DNA from: Prorocentrum cordatum
Taxonomy: Eukaryota > Sar > Dinophyceae > Prorocentrales > Prorocentraceae
Direction of reading: 5' to 3'
DNA: 64,000 bases
Assembly (NCBI GenBank): GCA_963575745.1
Contig: CAUYUJ010005703.1
Span: 75,001 to 139,000 of the forward strand
Position numbers and translations under genes: made by a program. Below, in pieces: positions 60,290 through 64,000 of the stretch (its first letter is position 1; each line of letters starts with the position of its first letter). Below the pieces are notes generated by a model. That model saw nothing but the letters and a program-made list of their open reading frames with translations. It searched no databases and had not been told where the DNA came from.

Positions 60290-62002
60290 CTAGGGGCGCT
60301 GCGTCTCTGGGAGAAGGGCTTCCTCACGTCTCATTTGCTCTGCGATGTCGTCTGGGAATGGGTGGTTCTGGGGCTGGGCCCACGAGCATTGTCTCCCTGC
60401 GTAGGTACGTGCTGCTACCCATGCTCTTGCTATCTGCTCGCCCGTAGGAGCTGGGGTCCGGGCCATGGCACTGTGCTCTCCCGCTCTCCACGCTTGCATC
60501 GCAGTTGCCACCCTGTGCAGGAGGCGCCGCGGGTCGAAGTGCATGCCGACAGCGTCGTATAGCGCCCTGCCGTTTATTCCGAGCCCACGGTAGTAACCCG
60601 CTAGGCAGGTGGCCCGGGCCCTCTCTTCTGCGTTAGGGGGTCTGAGCCCATGGGTTCTTCCTTCTTTGACCAGCCATCTACCCCAGGCCTTGACCCTTTC
60701 CTCTGCGGCAAGGCTCTCCCCTTCCTTCCCCGACATCACCAGCCCGAGGCCTTCCGCGCACCCTTCGAACCGTTGTTCTGCCCCGCAATCTGCCAGTATC
60801 TGAGTGGCTCCTAGTCTCAGTTCCGTTGGATTTGGTAGGAACCATCTGCGAGTGCTGTCCTCGTTGTACAGGAGGCAGAGGAGATGAGTCTGGTAGCTAC
60901 TGGGCAATATGGCGTCTGGGTCGTCTTGGGCCACTCTGGACTGTGTCCACGTGGGTATTCTTCCGTCGGGCCTGTGAGCCCATCTGGGTTCCCAGGGGCT
61001 GGGGGGCCGGCGGTGAGTTATTGCATTGGAGGGAAGGGGGAAGTTCGCCATCCACAGCCTCTCCCTTGGGCTGGCCACGTGGTCTCCGGCGTTCATCTCG
61101 ACAGCCCATTCCGGGCTGAGGTCGCCCATGGCGGCTCTCATGGCATCTCGGTGCGTCAGAGGCATGGGGGCTACACTTTCTACTCCCACGAGTATGTTGA
61201 CGTCTGGTCTCCTTTTGTTGGCGAGGTACCGCGCCGTAGGGATGGCGAAGAAATGGTGAGACTGTGCGCCTGCCAGTCCGTCCCTACCCGCGTGCCTGCC
61301 TGCGGCCGACAGGTTGTTACATGGCGGTCCTACCACTATTAGGAGGGTGCTGCCTTGTTCCAGCGAGTCTAAGTGTATTTCCCATGGGGATCTGTTGTCC
61401 TGGGGATCTTTCCGTCTGAACAAGTCCCAGACGTCCTCTGCTATCTGTCTGTGCTGTGGGCCTCCGTCCTGGGGGTCTGGCGTATTGGCCCATCTGCGCA
61501 AAACCGCATCAGCCGCCGTCCTGTTGTGCTCAACGAACACGGAAGTTCGGAATATGTTGACTGCGTCTAGCTTTTGGGTGAGGTCTCCTATCGCGAGCCT
61601 GGCGATACCCCGCCCGTCGAACAGCGATACCAGATGTAACGGGCCCCCCCTTGTCCGAGGTGGACTGGACCGCGGGTCCGACCCTTCTGTTCCTTGCTCC
61701 TGTTGCGTGAAGTCCCGTTCAGTCGGCTCCTGGACCTGCAGTCTGCCCGTGATGTCATTGGCCGCCTGGTCGGGTTCTAGGCGGACCGTGCCTTGCTCGT
61801 GCAAGGACTGCAGGGTCTCCCGAATGGTGTCGTTGTCTAGTCCTGTTGCCTGGTAGGAGGCCAGCACCTGATTGGGTGGGGCTATCGGGGCAAGCCCGGT
61901 TTCGCTGTCCCTGTGCTGCGACCAGACCTGTTGCAGGACGTCAATAGGTTGCGGAGCTGCGGTGGGTCCATTGGGGGCGTGGGGGCTGGTTCTCGGTCTC
62001 AC
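60290..62002 (-). CDS. DNMT3-like cytosine-5 DNA methyltransferase in element C
   Basis: Transfers methyl from S-adenosylmethionine to C5 of cytosine in DNA. Motif I LHLVSLFDGRGIARLAI, motif II SVFVEHNRTAADAVLRRW, motif IV IVVGPPCNNLSAAGRHAGRD with the catalytic Cys, motif VI NILVGVESVAP with the Glu, motif VIII ASPRERLWMANFPLP (RxR), and IX-X RPPNAEERARATCLAGY with LYDAVGMHFDPRRLLHRVA. PCNNLS, VESV and the C-terminal block match DNMT3 more closely than DNMT1 or bacterial enzymes. About 115 residues precede motif I, and no PWWP or ADD domain is seen. It lies directly ahead of the endonuclease. Retrotransposon DNMTs are documented in Symbiodinium and charophytes. No internal stop; key residues are intact. 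Confidence 0.9.
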   Translation of the reverse strand: MRPRTSPHAPNGPTAAPQPIDVLQQVWSQHRDSETGLAPIAPPNQVLASYQATGLDNDTIRETLQSLHEQGTVRLEPDQAANDITGRLQVQEPTERDFTQQEQGTEGSDPRSSPPRTRGGPLHLVSLFDGRGIARLAIGDLTQKLDAVNIFRTSVFVEHNRTAADAVLRRWANTPDPQDGGPQHRQIAEDVWDLFRRKDPQDNRSPWEIHLDSLEQGSTLLIVVGPPCNNLSAAGRHAGRDGLAGAQSHHFFAIPTARYLANKRRPDVNILVGVESVAPMPLTHRDAMRAAMGDLSPEWAVEMNAGDHVASPRERLWMANFPLPSNAITHRRPPSPWEPRWAHRPDGRIPTWTQSRVAQDDPDAILPSSYQTHLLCLLYNEDSTRRWFLPNPTELRLGATQILADCGAEQRFEGCAEGLGLVMSGKEGESLAAEERVKAWGRWLVKEGRTHGLRPPNAEERARATCLAGYYRGLGINGRALYDAVGMHFDPRRLLHRVATAMQAWRAGEHSAMARTPAPTGEQIARAWVAARTYAGRQCSWAQPQNHPFPDDIAEQMRREEALLPETQRP

Positions 62003-62053
62003 CCTCCTTGTTTTCTCCCTTGTCCCTTGTCGGTCGGCTAATGTGCGCGTGCG

Positions 62054-63957
62054 TCATCTTTCCGTTCGCGTCTGCGCAGGCGCTCTCGGACGGGCCATCC
62101 ACATCGTCATCAGGGTTGGGAGGTTGCCTCTCACGGCCCTCGGGGCCCTCGTTCCTGCTCTGTGCCTCGGCATAGGTTCTTGCTGGCCTGTTTGCCGATC
62201 CCGTCTGCTACGGCTCCTGCTGTGCATCCTCTCAGTGTCCCTCTTGGTCCCGCTTCTGCCTGGGTTCTCACTCTGTTCTGCGGGTTGCTGCTGCGGTTCG
62301 GTTCCTAAGGCACTTCTTTGCGGTCGCTGCTGCCCCGGAGCGCGTGTCCCTCTCTGCTGTGGGATCGGAGTGGTTTCTGCCCCGGCCGCTTGCGGTGGCT
62401 CCGGGGAACTCCCCAGGGTAGGCCCCCCCCTGAGATTGGGCCAGGTGGGATCGACCGATCTCAGTCTGGCGGGGCCGGAGCCAGGGCTATTCCCAGAGGC
62501 CACAGATAGCATTCCTTCTATTACCTCCGTGGTTAGAATGGAAAACGGGGCTGTGGGTCCTCCCGCGTCGAGGTTCCTGCCCACGGCTTCCTGCCGGCGC
62601 GCACGCGCGCCATCTGCCGAAAGGGCAGCACTCTTTGATGTAATGTTTCTTCCATTCAGGTTCCTCGCGCCTGCTTGGGGGTGCCGCGTCCAGTAGGCCT
62701 TGAATGGGGCGAAGAGCCTGTGCGCGACGCGTGCTCTTGTGAATACTTGTCGCGTTTGCTTTTCGAGTTGCACCATGCACGTGCCCCAGCAGATGGCGCT
62801 TAGAACGGTTCTCCACTTTGCCTCGTCATTGCACCCCAGTCCACTCCACTGTGCTGGTGGGCCTAGGGTGCGGAGCGTCTCGGCGGTGGTGTCGAGGAGC
62901 CGTTCCCATTGGCGTCTCATGCAGGGGGGTAAGTGAGTGCTCGGCCGGGGGGCGTCTCTTCTTCCCAGCGGGTCTCCGGGCGGGGAACGCGCGACACTGT
63001 CTGGGGGTGGCCTCGCCGCGCCCGTCTGTACCACTGGCGTCCTCTCAGCCCGTGCCTCGCCTGCCAGCTGGCGACCGTCGGGATTGCCCCCCATACTTTC
63101 GTCTGCCAGGCCGCTATTCTCTGCTTGCGGGGTAGGAGGTACAGTCACCGCGTGCGAGCTTCTCGCCCGTTCCGGCTGGGGGACCTGTCCCTGTGGAAAC
63201 GGCTCCCCGGAGCTAGCTCCTGTTTGCCGCGCCTGTAGGGGTCTTGCTTCCGCCGGCGCGTCTGAGCGCGGGGGAGCCTGCGTTCGTTGGCCCTGCCCTC
63301 TCGTCTGCTCAGTCTCGCGGCGCCCCTCATCCGCCTCCTGCATGGGCTCGTCTGTAGCGCCCCCACTTAGGGAGGCGTTCACGGAGGAACCTCCTGGGGA
63401 AACAGAGGATGTAGCATTGCCTTCTCTGCTGTCACCTTGCCGTCGTCTCGGAATGCCTGATGCCGTTTGGGAGTCCTGGCTGTTGTGGCGCTCTGCTTGC
63501 GGTGCCCCTGCTCGCGCGGCTGCCCCTGGGCTTGACTGTTGGCCCGGGGGGTCGCCGGGTGGGATTTGTGGTCCCCGTGGCGCGCTTCGATGCGACGCTT
63601 GTGGCTCGCTCCGTTCTCTGCGGGGTACTCCTTGTGCGTGGCCCTGCCTGGCCCGCGTACTCTGTGCCCCCGTCTCACCCCCGAGGTTCGCGCTGCTGTC
63701 CCTATGAATCCTTCGGGGCCTGGGGGCCCTCCCTGTGTCGTGCCGCAACCTGTCTCCGCTGGCTGCTTTCTGAGCCTCTCGTCCAAGGCCTGGATGCCTT
63801 CTAACGTGCCTGGCACCAACCTGTGTGCAGCGTCGCTGTCAACGTCTGCTCCCCGGCCCCCAGGGACCTCAAGCCAGGGGTGGTGGGCAGTGCATGTGAG
63901 GTCTGGCTCAGGTGATAGCCACTGAGCGAACGGAGGTTGTCTGGTGACCTCTTCCAT
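62054..63957 (-). CDS. Element C N-terminal ORF (Pro/Arg/Gln-rich, one conserved-looking block)
   Basis: Frame 63,957-63,710 begins MEEVTRQPPFAQWLSPEPDL and CTAHHPWLEVPGGRGADVDS, then the protein-like reading moves to the 564-codon frame ending at TGA 62,056-62,054. Most of this is low-complexity S/P/R/Q/G. A compact block, PPCMRRQWERLLDTTAETLR...KWRTVLSAICWGTCMVQLEK...RARVAHRLFAPFKAYWTRH (about 62,930-62,690), looks folded and helical. SRSRSRRD near the end is basic. It could be the ORF1-like RNA-binding protein of element C, but no RRM or CCHC motif is visible. The 5' end may lie beyond the window. Confidence 0.5.
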
Positions 63958-64000
63958 TCCCTGATGAGCTCGTTTAGGTGGTTTCTTTCCAGTGTAGCAG

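Larger units (their letters stand above)
45445..64000 (-). mobile_element. Element C: giant LINE with DNMT3, RT, RNase H and SF1 helicase
   Basis: All recognisable domains lie on the minus strand without gaps. In order: N-terminal ORF, DNMT3-like methyltransferase, AP endonuclease, reverse transcriptase, zinc knuckle, RNase H, C2H2 finger, SF1 helicase, Cys-rich region, conserved C-terminal region and 3' region ending at 45,445. The RNase H stop (54,825) is only about 95 bp from the next ATG (54,730). The 3' third is shared with truncated copies A and B, so it was retrotransposed. That the 5' (RT) and 3' (helicase) halves form one element is inferred from adjacency and needs testing. The 5' end is beyond the window. 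Confidence 0.65.

Noticed and set aside
62054-62056. TGA between the N-terminal ORF and the DNMT frame as a readthrough stop
   Set aside because: The two frames are in phase, but an alternative frame just there (PNPDDDVDGPSESACADANG) looks more protein-like, so the true reading around the TGA is unclear.

Overview
The window is nuclear DNA from a dinoflagellate. The decisive evidence is a perfect copy of the dinoflagellate spliced leader (DinoSL) at 41,702-41,723 on the minus strand, fused to the 5' end of a retrotransposon. A PIF1-like helicase gene of a type I associate with dinoflagellates, decayed copia and LINE pol genes, very abundant simple repeats, and coding on one strand only all fit. 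No species can be named. I see no bacterial-type operon, tRNA, rRNA or CRISPR.

Layout, 1-26.9 kb. 1-1.12 kb: the 3' part of an unrecognised gene (minus) that runs off the left edge and carries a PTPKQ-type repeat. 1.2-6.3 kb: low-complexity DNA (G-rich tract, trinucleotide repeats, about 195 nt of almost pure C, about 150-bp tandem repeats). 6.3-13.2 kb: a 101-bp satellite split by a 2.94-kb insertion that has inverted terminal repeats and a possible 11-bp target duplication; the insertion holds 1.7 kb of (GTA)n. 13.3-17.0 kb: a PIF1-like helicase gene with Cys-rich repeats, one frameshift and a damaged Walker A motif. 18.3-19.1 kb: a decayed copia pol. 19.4-21.3 kb: a minisatellite flanked by direct repeats. 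24.1-24.5 kb: an 83-bp tandem repeat. 25.3-26.0 kb: a LINE ORF2 fragment.

Layout, 26.9-64 kb. This is a chain of retroelements, all on the minus strand and abutting head to tail. Reading 5' to 3' on that strand: element C (right edge to 45,445), element B (45,444 down to 41,724, then a short remainder at 32,710-32,796), a second LINE, 'LINE1', nested inside the end of B (41,723 to about 32,797), and element A (32,709 to 26,912). A, B and C are one family. B and A are 5'-truncated, and each begins exactly where the 3' terminus of the previous copy ends.

Element C is the most striking object. In order it encodes an N-terminal proline/arginine/glutamine-rich ORF, a DNMT3-like cytosine-5 DNA methyltransferase, an AP endonuclease, a reverse transcriptase, a CCHC-type knuckle plus RNase H, a C2H2 zinc finger, a UPF1-like superfamily 1 helicase, and an unrecognised Cys-rich C-terminal half. 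A long 3' region with a recurring GCGGCTATCGGCTGC motif follows. If this is one transcription unit it is a LINE of more than 18 kb carrying its own DNA methyltransferase and its own RNA/DNA helicase. Retrotransposon-borne methyltransferases are known in dinoflagellates; I do not know of one combined with an SF1 helicase.

In LINE1, ORF1, ORF2 and ORF3 lie in a single reading frame interrupted only by one TGA and one TAG, and ORF2 has no ATG ahead of its first endonuclease motif. Most frameshifts in the window fall in homopolymer runs, so part of the apparent decay may be sequencing or assembly error. The in-frame stops cannot be explained that way.
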